A stretch of DNA of 64,000 nucleotides from an uncultured Bacteroidales bacterium (GTDB lineage Bacteria; Bacteroidota; Bacteroidia; Bacteroidales; P3), in NCBI GenBank assembly GCA_900314725.1, contig OMWJ01000003.1, forward strand, positions 1 to 64,000, read 5' to 3'. The notes beneath the pieces are model-generated. The model was given only the letters and a program-made list of their open reading frames with translations, had not been told where the DNA came from and did not search any database. Within the stretch, counting starts at the first letter, position 1; every line of letters begins with the position of its first letter. Of this stretch, positions 16,873 through 24,655 are shown piece after piece. A program made the translations under genes and the position numbers.

Positions 16873-17757
16873 TTATATACTTGCAGAAGATAAGGTAACA
16901 CCCTCAAGAGTCTTCTTTATCATTCCTTGCAATGCTGTGCCAGGACCAACTTCTATGAATTCATTTGCTCCATCTTTACCCATATTTTGAACTATCTTAG
17001 TCCAAAGAACAGAAGAAGTAAGCTGTTTAACAAGATTTTGTTTTATTTCTTCTGGATTACTGTGAGGTAAAGCATCTACATTTTGATAAACAGGACAAAT
17101 AGGAGTATCAAAAGTAGTATTGTTTATTCCTTCTGCAAGTTCTTGTCTTGCACTTTCCATCAAAGGAGAATGAAATGCTCCTCCTACTTTCAAAGGTAAA
17201 GCTCTTTTTGCTCCTTTTTCTTTAAGTATGGCACAAGCTTTTTCAATTCCAGCCATAGAACCTGAGATTACCAGCTGACCAGGGCAGTTATAGTTAGCAG
17301 GAACAACAACCTCATCTGTTATACTCTTGCACACTTCTTCTATAACGCCGTCTTCTAAGCCTATAATTGCAGCCATTGTGCTTGGATTCTTTTCACAAGC
17401 CTTTTGCATTGCATTAGCACGAATTGCAACAAGTCTTAAACCGTCTTCAAACTTCATAGCTTTTGCTGCAACAAGAGCAGAAAATTCACCCAAAGAGTGT
17501 CCTGCAACCATATCTGGAACAAATTTGTCTCCGATGGCCTTTGCTAAAATAACTGAATGAAGAAAAACAGCAGGTTGAGTAACTTTTGTCTGCTTTAGTT
17601 CTTCTTCTGTTCCATTAAACATTATATCTGTGATTCTGAAACCAAGTATTTCATTGGCTTTTTCAAACATTTCCTTACATTCATTATTAGACTCATATAA
17701 GTCTTTGCCCATTCCAATAAACTGAGCTCCCTGTCCGGGAAATACAAATGCTTTCAT
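16873..17757 (-). CDS. fabD: Malonyl-CoA:ACP transacylase
   Basis: FabD moves malonyl groups from CoA to acyl carrier protein to start type II fatty acid synthesis in the cytoplasm. The nucleophile serine lies in GHSLGEFSAL (about residue 88), the N-terminal oxyanion region is FPGQGAQFIGMG, and the catalytic His lies in VGGAFHSPLM (about 200). Length 294 is typical. No other fab genes are nearby. gcvP follows 29 bp downstream. The promoter at 17785-17814 serves this gene. Confidence 0.96.
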   Translation of the reverse strand: MKAFVFPGQGAQFIGMGKDLYESNNECKEMFEKANEILGFRITDIMFNGTEEELKQTKVTQPAVFLHSVILAKAIGDKFVPDMVAGHSLGEFSALVAAKAMKFEDGLRLVAIRANAMQKACEKNPSTMAAIIGLEDGVIEEVCKSITDEVVVPANYNCPGQLVISGSMAGIEKACAILKEKGAKRALPLKVGGAFHSPLMESARQELAEGINNTTFDTPICPVYQNVDALPHSNPEEIKQNLVKQLTSSVLWTKIVQNMGKDGANEFIEVGPGTALQGMIKKTLEGVTLSSASI

Positions 17758-17784
17758 ATATTACTTTTGTTTAATTTTATTTTG

Positions 17785-17814
17785 CAAAAATAATACTTTT
17801 TTTGCAAATTCAAA
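17785..17814 (-). promoter_or_regulatory. Promoter of fabD-gcvP
   Basis: On the minus strand TTTG (17814-17811), 18 nt, then TATTTTTG (17792-17785), 28 bp before the fabD start codon. Confidence 0.65.
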
Positions 17815-17862
17815 GTTTTTAAATGAATTATAGGAGTTTGCAAATTAAAAGGGTTAATAAGT

Positions 17863-17893
17863 TTTGTATATATGTTTAAATTTCGTAACTTTG
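17863..17893 (+). promoter_or_regulatory. Promoter of the porin-like gene
   Basis: TTTG (17863-17866), 19 nt, then TAACTTTG (17886-17893): perfect -33/-7 consensus. It lies 25 bp before the ATG at 17918 and rules out upstream in-frame starts. Confidence 0.8.
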
Positions 17894-17917
17894 CAAATTG
17901 AAAAAAATCTCATAAAG

Positions 17918-19096
17918 ATGAAAATCATCAAAAATATTATAATATATGCAGTAATATTGCTTGTATGCAGTACAACCATGGCTCAATTGGAGAATATGAG
18001 ACTGAATGGTTATGTGCAGACAGATTTTGAACTTGCGGGAAAAGACGGACAAACATACTTAGGACCTGCTTATTCAAAGGCAAAAGATGGAGATGTGGAT
18101 TATTTTTTTCGTTATGGAGTGTATAGAGGATTGATTCGTGCTACATTTGAAAAAGATAAAGGTTCAGGAGCTTTAGAAATAAATGTAACAGAAGCAGGCG
18201 TTATTCCATTGGTTGCTTTTCTGCAGTTTGACCCTTATTCTTGGCTTTCATTTCAAGGAGGTCTGCTTAATGTTGATTATGGTTTTGAACTTATGTATCC
18301 TTCTTCTCTGTTAGAAACTGTGGAAAGAACTAATTATACTCGTCTTCTATTCCCTAAGGAACACGATTTGGGATTCAAATTCACGCTTTCTTATCCTTTT
18401 AAAGAAAAAAATAAGAACCTAAGCTTTTCTTTCGGAATGATGTCTGGCAATGGAATAAACAAGATAGCTGACAAAAATATGAACTTTCTTTCTCATCTGA
18501 AATATGATTACAAAGGTGATGTTTTCTCTTTGGGACTTGGAGCATCATATTATGAAGGTTCAACCAACAATGCAGACACGTTGATATATAAAGTCAATAG
18601 TGGTGTTTGGCAAGCAGAAGAAGTTCAAGCCAATCAAAAAAATACAAGAAGATACGTTGGTTTTGAATTTCAATTAGGTTATCATAATATCTTAGGTCTT
18701 TCTTCTTTGCGAGGAGAAGCGACCTTTGGCAAACAGCCATCAAGGCAAGATAACTTTGCTTCTCAAGATGGTAATTCATATAATCAAAACGATGCTTTTT
18801 CTTATCAAAGAAACTTCTTGGGTTATTATCTTTGTTATATTCAAAAATTTGAGAAACTGCCTCTGTCTTTTGTTGCGAAATACAGTTATTTTGATAAAAA
18901 CACTGACCTTTCAGCATCTCAAGTCAATAATTGGAATGATTTGGCCATGCATGATTTAGGCTTAGGAGTAGTTTGGGACTTTAATAAACACATAAAAGCC
19001 TTGTTGTTTTACGATAAGATACTGAATGAAACTAATACTTTGTTCAAACAACTCAATGACGATGTTGTTCATCTGAGATTGCAGTATAAATTCTAA
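17918..19096 (+). CDS. Porin-like outer-membrane barrel protein
   Basis: The start was moved to 17918 because the longer open frame begins inside the promoter and because MKIIKNIIIYAVILLVCSTTMA gives a clean signal peptide. The mature chain begins with NGYVQTDFEL and continues with alternating aromatic strands, for example DYFFRYGVYRGLIRATFE and WLSFQGGLLNVDYGFEL. It ends DDVVHLRLQYKF with a terminal Phe, as expected for barrel insertion. The overall layout resembles phosphate-selective porin O/P-like proteins of Bacteroidota; the substrate is unknown. It stands alone, convergent with the GNAT gene, with its own promoter. Confidence 0.75.
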   Translation: MKIIKNIIIYAVILLVCSTTMAQLENMRLNGYVQTDFELAGKDGQTYLGPAYSKAKDGDVDYFFRYGVYRGLIRATFEKDKGSGALEINVTEAGVIPLVAFLQFDPYSWLSFQGGLLNVDYGFELMYPSSLLETVERTNYTRLLFPKEHDLGFKFTLSYPFKEKNKNLSFSFGMMSGNGINKIADKNMNFLSHLKYDYKGDVFSLGLGASYYEGSTNNADTLIYKVNSGVWQAEEVQANQKNTRRYVGFEFQLGYHNILGLSSLRGEATFGKQPSRQDNFASQDGNSYNQNDAFSYQRNFLGYYLCYIQKFEKLPLSFVAKYSYFDKNTDLSASQVNNWNDLAMHDLGLGVVWDFNKHIKALLFYDKILNETNTLFKQLNDDVVHLRLQYKF

Positions 19097-19118
19097 AAAA
19101 GCCTAAGAGAAGTAGCCG

Positions 19119-19946
19119 CTATCTTTCGTTCATTAGGAACATATAAGCATCTTTGAATATCATTGTAGTTAATTCTTCTATAGATATTTGAGGTATGTTT
19201 TTATTTTGACTTATTGGGGATTTTAACTGTGGTTTTTGTGAAAAAACTCTTGATTTTTGTATGGTAAAGACTTGATTATTTTTCTCAAAGACTTGGTCTT
19301 TTAATTCAAAAACCAACTCTTTTTCGGGAAACTTCTCAGCATAGAGTTTTAGTGCCTCTTCTGCGTTGATAATTCTCAACATCTGCTTATCTGCGTTGTC
19401 GCTGCAATCCACAGATCCATAATATTGAGGATAAAGACTAAGACTTTCTTTACTATGGACAACGGTATTGTCTAACTTATTGAAAACTCCTGAAGAAAAC
19501 ATTTCTTGAATTCTACTTGGAGAGCATCGTTCTTCAAGAAAGTTGAAATCTTTTCCTTTTGAACAGCAAGCAACAAAGCCGAATTTTTGATAAAAGTCTT
19601 TCAAACCCTCGTTTGCAACTATAAGACCGCAAAGAATCTTGCCTTCGTCGTAGGATTTTAATAAAGTATCCTTAATCAAACGGGTGGAATATCCTTGATT
19701 TCTGTAATCTTTTTGAGTACAAACTCCAGAAAGATAGACAAAAGGAAATGTTTTATTGCCATATCTCCAATCATATTCACAAGCCATAAGCATGGAGATA
19801 GGACTTTCGCCTATAAGTGTGTAACAAAGATTTTTTTCTGCATTGAATACATCAAAATAATCACAGACATAGTCCGTTTCATCGTCAAAGTACTCTTTCC
19901 ACGTCTGGATTGCCTTAATTAAGATTATTCTCTTTGTAAGCAACAT
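19119..19946 (-). CDS. GNAT N-acetyltransferase with in-frame repeat cluster
   Basis: An acetyl-CoA-dependent N-acetyltransferase of unknown substrate. The CoA-binding motif A is VCTQKDYRNQGYSTRLI (about residues 72-88), followed by GLIVANEGLKDFYQKFGFV (motif B). Residues about 207-236 are encoded by the same palindromic words that form intergenic clusters elsewhere in the window. They read as spaced VF repeats (ELVFEL, DQVFEK, NQVFTI, SRVFSQ), which looks like a repeat insertion kept in frame. The start overlaps the upstream DUF2156-like gene by 32 bp. It is probably the last gene of the murB operon. Confidence 0.8.
   Translation of the reverse strand: MLLTKRIILIKAIQTWKEYFDDETDYVCDYFDVFNAEKNLCYTLIGESPISMLMACEYDWRYGNKTFPFVYLSGVCTQKDYRNQGYSTRLIKDTLLKSYDEGKILCGLIVANEGLKDFYQKFGFVACCSKGKDFNFLEERCSPSRIQEMFSSGVFNKLDNTVVHSKESLSLYPQYYGSVDCSDNADKQMLRIINAEEALKLYAEKFPEKELVFELKDQVFEKNNQVFTIQKSRVFSQKPQLKSPISQNKNIPQISIEELTTMIFKDAYMFLMNER
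19241..19325. repeat. Palindromic word cluster inside the GNAT coding sequence
   Basis: Words on the plus strand are AACTCTTGATTTTT, AAGACTTGATTATTTTT, AAAGACTTGGTCTTTT and AAAACCAACTCTTTTT. They match the words of the intergenic clusters at 24.5, 37.9, 46.8, 55.7 and 63.1 kb. The cluster keeps the GNAT frame open and lies in its C-terminal quarter. Confidence 0.75.
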
Positions 19947-20817
19947 ATTTTTCTACCATTTGTAGTGGATAATAGGATTGTTTTGCTTTTCTAAGTCCCA
20001 TTATTCCCTTGTCTTCTTCTCTATTTATGTACTGTATTTGAGCTGGCAAATGTTTAGCTATCTCTCTGTTGATAATGGTGTATGCCCCCTCAAACTTACG
20101 GTTTGCCTTCTCAATGTTGGTGTTGAATGTATCTTCTCTGATAAAAGTACCCATAGAATAGGCAACTATTTGCTTATCTATCTTTATTGCACCTCCATAA
20201 AGTCCTAATTTTTTGAAATTATCAAAGAGAGTTTCTATGACTCTGCGTTCTGTGGAATAATCTTGCTTGAATTGAGGAGAAATATTCAATTCCTGTTCTA
20301 ACCAAACATCTGTTAGATGAAGACAGTCCTGTTTGTCCTGCTCGGATATTTCCACGTATTCCCACGAAGGATATAAAGAAAGGAATTTGTTTATATGATT
20401 ACGTTTGGGTTGCAGCTTCTTGCCTGAAAGATTTTGAAGTTTATCCCTGCTATAAACGTATTCAGACAGAGTGTCCGCATATTCTACAGTATAACCTTGA
20501 GACTTAAAAAATTCTATGCTCTCTTTGTACTCAAGAATAAAGGATATTTTGTTGCTTTCTTTTCTGTTTAGTTTATCAATCTCAGACATATATCTCACAA
20601 TCTCACAGTTTTGAGGTTCATAGTAGGATATATGGTTTTTTCCAAGACGTATTCTGGAAAGGATAGTATTATCCACAACAGCAAATTCAGCAGGATAGAT
20701 AAAATCGTATGCAAACAAGTTTGTAAAAGAATTGCCTGCATTTTGGGATATTTTATTTGCAAAGAAGTTATCAAAGACCTTTTTTGAGTCAATGTCTATT
20801 TTGTGAAATTCCAGCAT
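19915..20817 (-). CDS. DUF2156-like (phosphatidylglycerol lysyltransferase C-domain) protein
   Basis: A 300-residue protein with a GNAT-related fold like the C-terminal domain of lipid aminoacyltransferases. Supporting segments are GNSFTNLFAYDFIY, the GKKLQPKRNHINKFLSLYP motif typical of this family, LGLYGGAIKIDKQIVAYSMGTF, and QYINREEDKGIMGLRKAKQSYYP near the end. No membrane segments are present, so it is a free-standing cytoplasmic form whose substrate is unknown. The start is set at 20817 (MLEFHKIDID), 4 bp after the upstream stop; the longer frame would run into the upstream gene. It overlaps the GNAT gene by 32 bp. Confidence 0.8.
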   Translation of the reverse strand: MLEFHKIDIDSKKVFDNFFANKISQNAGNSFTNLFAYDFIYPAEFAVVDNTILSRIRLGKNHISYYEPQNCEIVRYMSEIDKLNRKESNKISFILEYKESIEFFKSQGYTVEYADTLSEYVYSRDKLQNLSGKKLQPKRNHINKFLSLYPSWEYVEISEQDKQDCLHLTDVWLEQELNISPQFKQDYSTERRVIETLFDNFKKLGLYGGAIKIDKQIVAYSMGTFIREDTFNTNIEKANRKFEGAYTIINREIAKHLPAQIQYINREEDKGIMGLRKAKQSYYPLQMVEKYVAYKENNLN

Positions 20818-20821
20818 AATT

Positions 20822-21466
20822 CTATTTTTCCTTTTTTTGTCTATTAGCAAGTACTCTTAAACCCTTCAACACCCAAGCAATATAATCAGGTAGATTATCT
20901 AAAGGTATATAGTGTTGTTCTTCATAATCATCAGGCAATGCAACAACGTCAAAGTATTCTATAAGAGTTGTCGCATTATATTCACCAATCATTTTTTCAA
21001 TAAGAAGATAAGCACAGATATTGAAATCGTCTTTGGCTATATACTTTTTGACTCCTATGCGTAAGCCGACCTTTGTTGCGTCCTCTTCTTTAACTAAAGG
21101 AACAAAAAACATCTCCCAGCTTCTAAGGGTATAGCCATTGTATTTCATTACCTGGTGATTGCCTTCAGGAGGTAGGTAGCCTTGTATTTTCCATAAGTTA
21201 ATCTCAGGAGCATACTCCATTAATCCTTCCACAAAGGTGAAATATTCTTCATCACCATTGGCTGTTATGGTGAAAGTCCTACCTTTCTTAGTCAAATCTC
21301 CTAAAATAAAATCCAAACCCTTGGAATATCTCTTCAATTTTTTATCTAAATCGTGAAGAACCTTGTCTGCTTCTTTGTCGGATAAGGAATCTATATCCAT
21401 TAAAACATCTTTGACTTTGTCAAATTCTTGCCAAAAAACCTCTGCATCCAATAAATCTCTATTCAT
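20822..21466 (-). CDS. Conserved hypothetical protein
   Basis: I do not recognise this 214-residue cytoplasmic protein. It begins with a helical, acidic stretch (MNRDLLDAEVFWQEFDKV) that contains a LSDKEADKVLHDLDKKL helix. An alpha/beta region follows with FTITANGDEEYFTFVEGLMEYAP and WKIQGYLPPEG, and the protein ends LPDYIAWVLKGLRVLANRQKKEK minus a few residues. The start at 21466 (ATG) is preferred to a GTG 18 bp upstream. It follows murB by 32 bp and precedes the DUF2156-like gene by 4 bp, so co-transcription is likely. Confidence 0.7.
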   Translation of the reverse strand: MNRDLLDAEVFWQEFDKVKDVLMDIDSLSDKEADKVLHDLDKKLKRYSKGLDFILGDLTKKGRTFTITANGDEEYFTFVEGLMEYAPEINLWKIQGYLPPEGNHQVMKYNGYTLRSWEMFFVPLVKEEDATKVGLRIGVKKYIAKDDFNICAYLLIEKMIGEYNATTLIEYFDVVALPDDYEEQHYIPLDNLPDYIAWVLKGLRVLANRQKKEK

Positions 21467-21498
21467 TTTCTTAACACTTAACACTTGAAACTTAAAAC

Positions 21499-22500
21499 TT
21501 ATATTATATGTGCTTCTATATTTAAATCAATATTAAACTTTTCTTTTACATTCTTTTGTATTTGGTGAGCTAAATGCAAAACATCTTCTCCACTCGCACC
21601 ACCATAATTAACCATAACCAAAGCTTGTCTGTCGTGCATGCCGATATTGCCAATCCTTTTCCCCTTATAGCCACACTGTTCAATGAGCCACGCAGCAGAG
21701 ATTTTTTTCTTTTCTCCACTGTCAAAGGCTACTATGTCCTTATAGTCTTTTTTCAACAGCTCATATTGATGTTTTTCTATTACAGGATTCTTAAAGAAAG
21801 AGCCGACATTGCCTAAGACTTTGAAATTAGGGAGTTTTTCATTGCGTATTTCTCTTACTTTTTGTGCAATGAGTTTTGGAGTTAGTGAAACTATGTTTTC
21901 TTTCTTTATTTTTTCTTCTAAGGCTTTGTAATTGATGTTTGGTGTAAAATTCTTACTGAGACAAAAACCTACCTTCCAAATTAAAAGATTGCCCTCCTGA
22001 TATTTGAAAATAGAGTTTCTGTATGCAAAATTACATTCTTCGTTTTTAATGGTGATGAATTTGTTTTCTTTCAAATCAAAGACAACAACATAAGTAATAG
22101 AGTCCTTTACCTCCATTCCATATGCACCAATGTTCTGAACAGGAGCAGCACCTACGCTTGAAGGAATGCCTGCTAAGTTTTCCACACCAGATAAACCTCT
22201 CTCACAAGCCCAATCTACGAAATCATCCCACGTTTGACCAGCTTCAACTTCTACAGAACAAAAGTTTTTGTCTTCTTCTTTTACATCTATGCCTTTATTT
22301 TCCAACTTTGCTACTAAACCACCAAATTCATTATCAACAAAAACTACATTAGCACCAAAACCTAAAAAGAGTATAGTCTGCTTGCCGTATTCAGACTGTA
22401 GTAAATCCAGATCTTCTTCTGTCCTTAGTCTCAGAAACTCTTTAGCCTTGCAGTTTAAGCCGAAAGTATTGTAGGGTTTTAAATCAATATTATACTCCAT
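21499..22500 (-). CDS. murB: UDP-N-acetylenolpyruvoylglucosamine reductase
   Basis: MurB is the FAD enzyme that reduces enolpyruvyl-UDP-GlcNAc to UDP-MurNAc in peptidoglycan synthesis. Typical elements are PYNTFGLNCKA at the start, LGFGANVVF, GIPSSVGAAPVQNIGAYG (FAD binding), YRNSIFK, and the proton-donor serine in GNVGSFFKNP (about residue 233). The acidic residue near the end lies in LNIEAHII. YRNSIFK marks the type I subgroup. The start at 22500 (MEYNIDLKPYNTF) gives 333 residues; a longer frame would extend across both divergent promoters. Confidence 0.95.
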   Translation of the reverse strand: MEYNIDLKPYNTFGLNCKAKEFLRLRTEEDLDLLQSEYGKQTILFLGFGANVVFVDNEFGGLVAKLENKGIDVKEEDKNFCSVEVEAGQTWDDFVDWACERGLSGVENLAGIPSSVGAAPVQNIGAYGMEVKDSITYVVVFDLKENKFITIKNEECNFAYRNSIFKYQEGNLLIWKVGFCLSKNFTPNINYKALEEKIKKENIVSLTPKLIAQKVREIRNEKLPNFKVLGNVGSFFKNPVIEKHQYELLKKDYKDIVAFDSGEKKKISAAWLIEQCGYKGKRIGNIGMHDRQALVMVNYGGASGEDVLHLAHQIQKNVKEKFNIDLNIEAHII

Positions 22501-22526
22501 TGAAACAAGAATTATTAAACGGAATG

Positions 22527-22534
22527 CAAAATTA
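22527..22534 (-). promoter_or_regulatory. -7 box of murB promoter
   Basis: TAATTTTG on the minus strand, 27 bp before the murB start. No clear -33 TTTG at the usual spacing. It faces the citX promoter. Confidence 0.5.
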
Positions 22535-22569
22535 TGAAATCTTGATAAAATAATGTATAAATTTTGTTG

Positions 22570-22577
22570 TAACTTTG
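22570..22577 (+). promoter_or_regulatory. -7 box of citX promoter
   Basis: TAACTTTG ends 15 bp before the citX ATG at 22593, implying a leader of only about 10-12 nt. Confidence 0.55.
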
Positions 22578-22592
22578 CAAAAAATAAACCTA

Positions 22593-23096
22593 ATGAACAT
22601 AACACTTAAAGAACTTTTGTTAAGCAGAGACAATCGGCAACAGACTCAAATGAAACTTCTGCAAGAGTATAAAGACAAAACCTTGCTCTGCCTTACCGTT
22701 ATTATGCCAGGAAAGGAAAAACGCAATGAAAATTCTCTCTTTGTTGCAAAATGTGCTATGGAAAGCATAGAAGGAAACTTCACAACGTCTATTTTATATT
22801 CAGAAAAGAAAGACCTGCTCACAGGTTTTGAAGCATACTACATAATAGACAGAGAACCTCTTGAACTGAAAAAAGCAACCTGTTTGATAGAAGAAGAACA
22901 TCCTTTGGGTCGTTTGTTTGATATAGATATAATAAGCCAAGAAGGACAGCCTATCACTCGCCAAGAAGTAGGCTTTCCTCCTCGCAAATGTCTTCTCTGC
23001 GAAAAAGAATCACGCTTTTGTATGCGAAACTTCACTCATAGTCAAGAAGAGTTGAAAAAAAAGATAAATGAAATGATTGTCAATTATAAAGCATAA
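22593..23096 (+). CDS. citX: CitX-like citrate lyase holo-ACP synthase
   Basis: CitX attaches the phosphoribosyl-dephospho-CoA prosthetic group to the acyl carrier subunit of citrate lyase. Recognisable elements are LLSRDNRQQTQMKLLQEY, LTVIMPGKEK, HPLGRLFDIDIIS, and the Cys-rich KCLLCEKESRFCMRNFTHSQEEL. The start at 22593 (MNITLKELL) follows directly on the promoter. Length is 167. No citC, citD, citE, citF or citG is present within the window, so it stands apart from its usual partners. A MATE transporter follows 57 bp downstream with its own -7 box. Confidence 0.85.
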   Translation: MNITLKELLLSRDNRQQTQMKLLQEYKDKTLLCLTVIMPGKEKRNENSLFVAKCAMESIEGNFTTSILYSEKKDLLTGFEAYYIIDREPLELKKATCLIEEEHPLGRLFDIDIISQEGQPITRQEVGFPPRKCLLCEKESRFCMRNFTHSQEELKKKINEMIVNYKA

Positions 23097-23111
23097 TACA
23101 TTTTGTTTTTG

Positions 23112-23119
23112 TAATTTTG
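23112..23119 (+). promoter_or_regulatory. -7 box before the MATE gene
   Basis: TAATTTTG, 34 bp before the ATG at 23154. No clear -33 element. Confidence 0.45.
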
Positions 23120-23153
23120 TCTCCACTTTTTCTAATAAACAGATAGTAAAACA

Positions 23154-24521
23154 ATGAACGAAGAACGAGCCTTAAGGTTAGGAAGAGAAAAAATAGGGAA
23201 ACTTTTACGACAGTTTGCAATTCCTGCTATAGCAGCTATGATTGCTTCATCATTATATAATATTGTTGATGGAGTTTTCATAGGCAATTTGGGTCCATAT
23301 GCTATTGCTGGTGTAGGGCTGACATCTCCTTTTATGAACTTGGCTGCTGCTTTTGGAGCATTAGTAGGAGTAGGTGCAAGTGTATTATGTTCTATTTATC
23401 TTGGAGAAAAGAACTATGACAAAGCCAGACAAACTCTTTGTAATGTAATTATACTAAATCTTATCATGGGTTCTCTGTTCTCTGTTGCAGGACTATTGTT
23501 TTTGGAACCTATACTTTTGTTCTTCGGAGCAAGTGAGCAGACTCTTCCTTTTGCCAAAGAATATATGACGGTTATTCTTTTGGGAAATGTCTTTACACAC
23601 ATGTATTTAGGCTTGAATAGTATATTCCGTGTGAGCGGTTACCCTAATACAGCAATGTATATCACCTTTGTTTCAGTGCTGATTAATATTATTCTTGCAC
23701 CTATCTTTATTTTTGTGTTTGATATGGGAGTTGCTGGTGCAGGATTAGCAACAGTTGTGGCACAGGTTCTTTGTTGCTTGGTTCAGTTCTATCTTTTTCT
23801 ACGTAGAGATAGGACAGTTTATATAGAAAAAGATAAATTCAAACTTGATAAAACAATAATTAAGCGTTCTTTTTCCATTGGTTCTCCAAATTTTTCAGTA
23901 AATGCGGCAGGTTGTTTTGTTGTAGTACTTCAAAATTATAACTTACTGAAATATGGAGGTGATTTATATGTTGGAGCATTTTCCATAATCAACCGTATAG
24001 CTTTTCTTTTCTTTATGATAGTCTTAGGTTTTTCACAAGGGATGCAACCTATAGTGGCGTACAACTATGGGGCTAAGAATTATAAGCGAATGTGGGATAC
24101 TTTTTATTTGACAGTCAAGTGTGCATTAACCATAACTTTAGTGGGATGTCTGATTTGTGAGTTATTTCCTTTACAAATCACTCGTCTTTTTGCTTCAGGT
24201 GATTCTGCAATGGATACTAAACTTGTGCAGATAACAATAGATGGTTTCAGAAAGAATATGTGTTTCTTTTGGGCTGTTGGTATAGCGGTCATAGGAACTA
24301 ACTTCTTCGCTTCCATGGGAAAACCTAAGAAAGCATTGTTTCTTTCGCTTACTCGTCAGATAATATTCCTTATACCTTTGCTTCTTTTCCTTCCTAACTT
24401 ATGGGGAGCTGATGGTGTTTGGTTTGCAACACCTATGGCAGATGTTCTTTCTGTCTCTTGCACAATTTATCTTATATGGAGGGAAAGAAGGTTGCAAACT
24501 ACCTTAATTACAGATAATTAA
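23154..24521 (+). CDS. MATE family efflux transporter
   Basis: A 12-helix inner-membrane antiporter of the multidrug and toxic compound extrusion family, driven by sodium or protons. The chain begins with a basic stretch and KLLRQFAIPAIAAMIASSLYNIVDGVFIG, the typical first helix and loop. The second half repeats the pattern at SPNFSVNAAGCFVVVLQNYN and GFSQGMQPIVAYNYGAKNYKR (the latter highly conserved in MATE). Length 455 is usual. Substrate unknown. It ends at a palindromic repeat cluster that separates it from the convergent TonB-type receptor. Confidence 0.92.
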   Translation: MNEERALRLGREKIGKLLRQFAIPAIAAMIASSLYNIVDGVFIGNLGPYAIAGVGLTSPFMNLAAAFGALVGVGASVLCSIYLGEKNYDKARQTLCNVIILNLIMGSLFSVAGLLFLEPILLFFGASEQTLPFAKEYMTVILLGNVFTHMYLGLNSIFRVSGYPNTAMYITFVSVLINIILAPIFIFVFDMGVAGAGLATVVAQVLCCLVQFYLFLRRDRTVYIEKDKFKLDKTIIKRSFSIGSPNFSVNAAGCFVVVLQNYNLLKYGGDLYVGAFSIINRIAFLFFMIVLGFSQGMQPIVAYNYGAKNYKRMWDTFYLTVKCALTITLVGCLICELFPLQITRLFASGDSAMDTKLVQITIDGFRKNMCFFWAVGIAVIGTNFFASMGKPKKALFLSLTRQIIFLIPLLLFLPNLWGADGVWFATPMADVLSVSCTIYLIWRERRLQTTLITDN

Positions 24522-24640
24522 AAAAGACTAACTCTTCGTCAAAAAAGACTTAGTCTTTTGCATGTAAACATCAAGAGTTAAGAAAAAAAGACTTGATCTT
24601 TTTTTCTTAAAACCAAGTCTTTTTTGAGTTGATCTTTTTC
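24521..24640. repeat. Palindromic word cluster A (convergent gap)
   Basis: Contains AAAAGACTTAGTCTTTT (24543-24559), AACATCAAGAGTT, a perfect 14-bp stem at 24578-24591 with 24597-24610 around the loop CTTGA, then AACCAAGTCTTTTTT and GAGTTGATCTTTTT. It fills the gap between two convergent genes and may serve as a terminator for both. Confidence 0.85.
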
Positions 24641-24655
24641 CCTATTATTTTTGAG

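Noticed and set aside
21467-21500. Tandem ACACTT/AAACTT direct repeats between murB and the next gene
   Set aside because: Only four imperfect short copies in AT-rich DNA; too short to support as a repeat feature.
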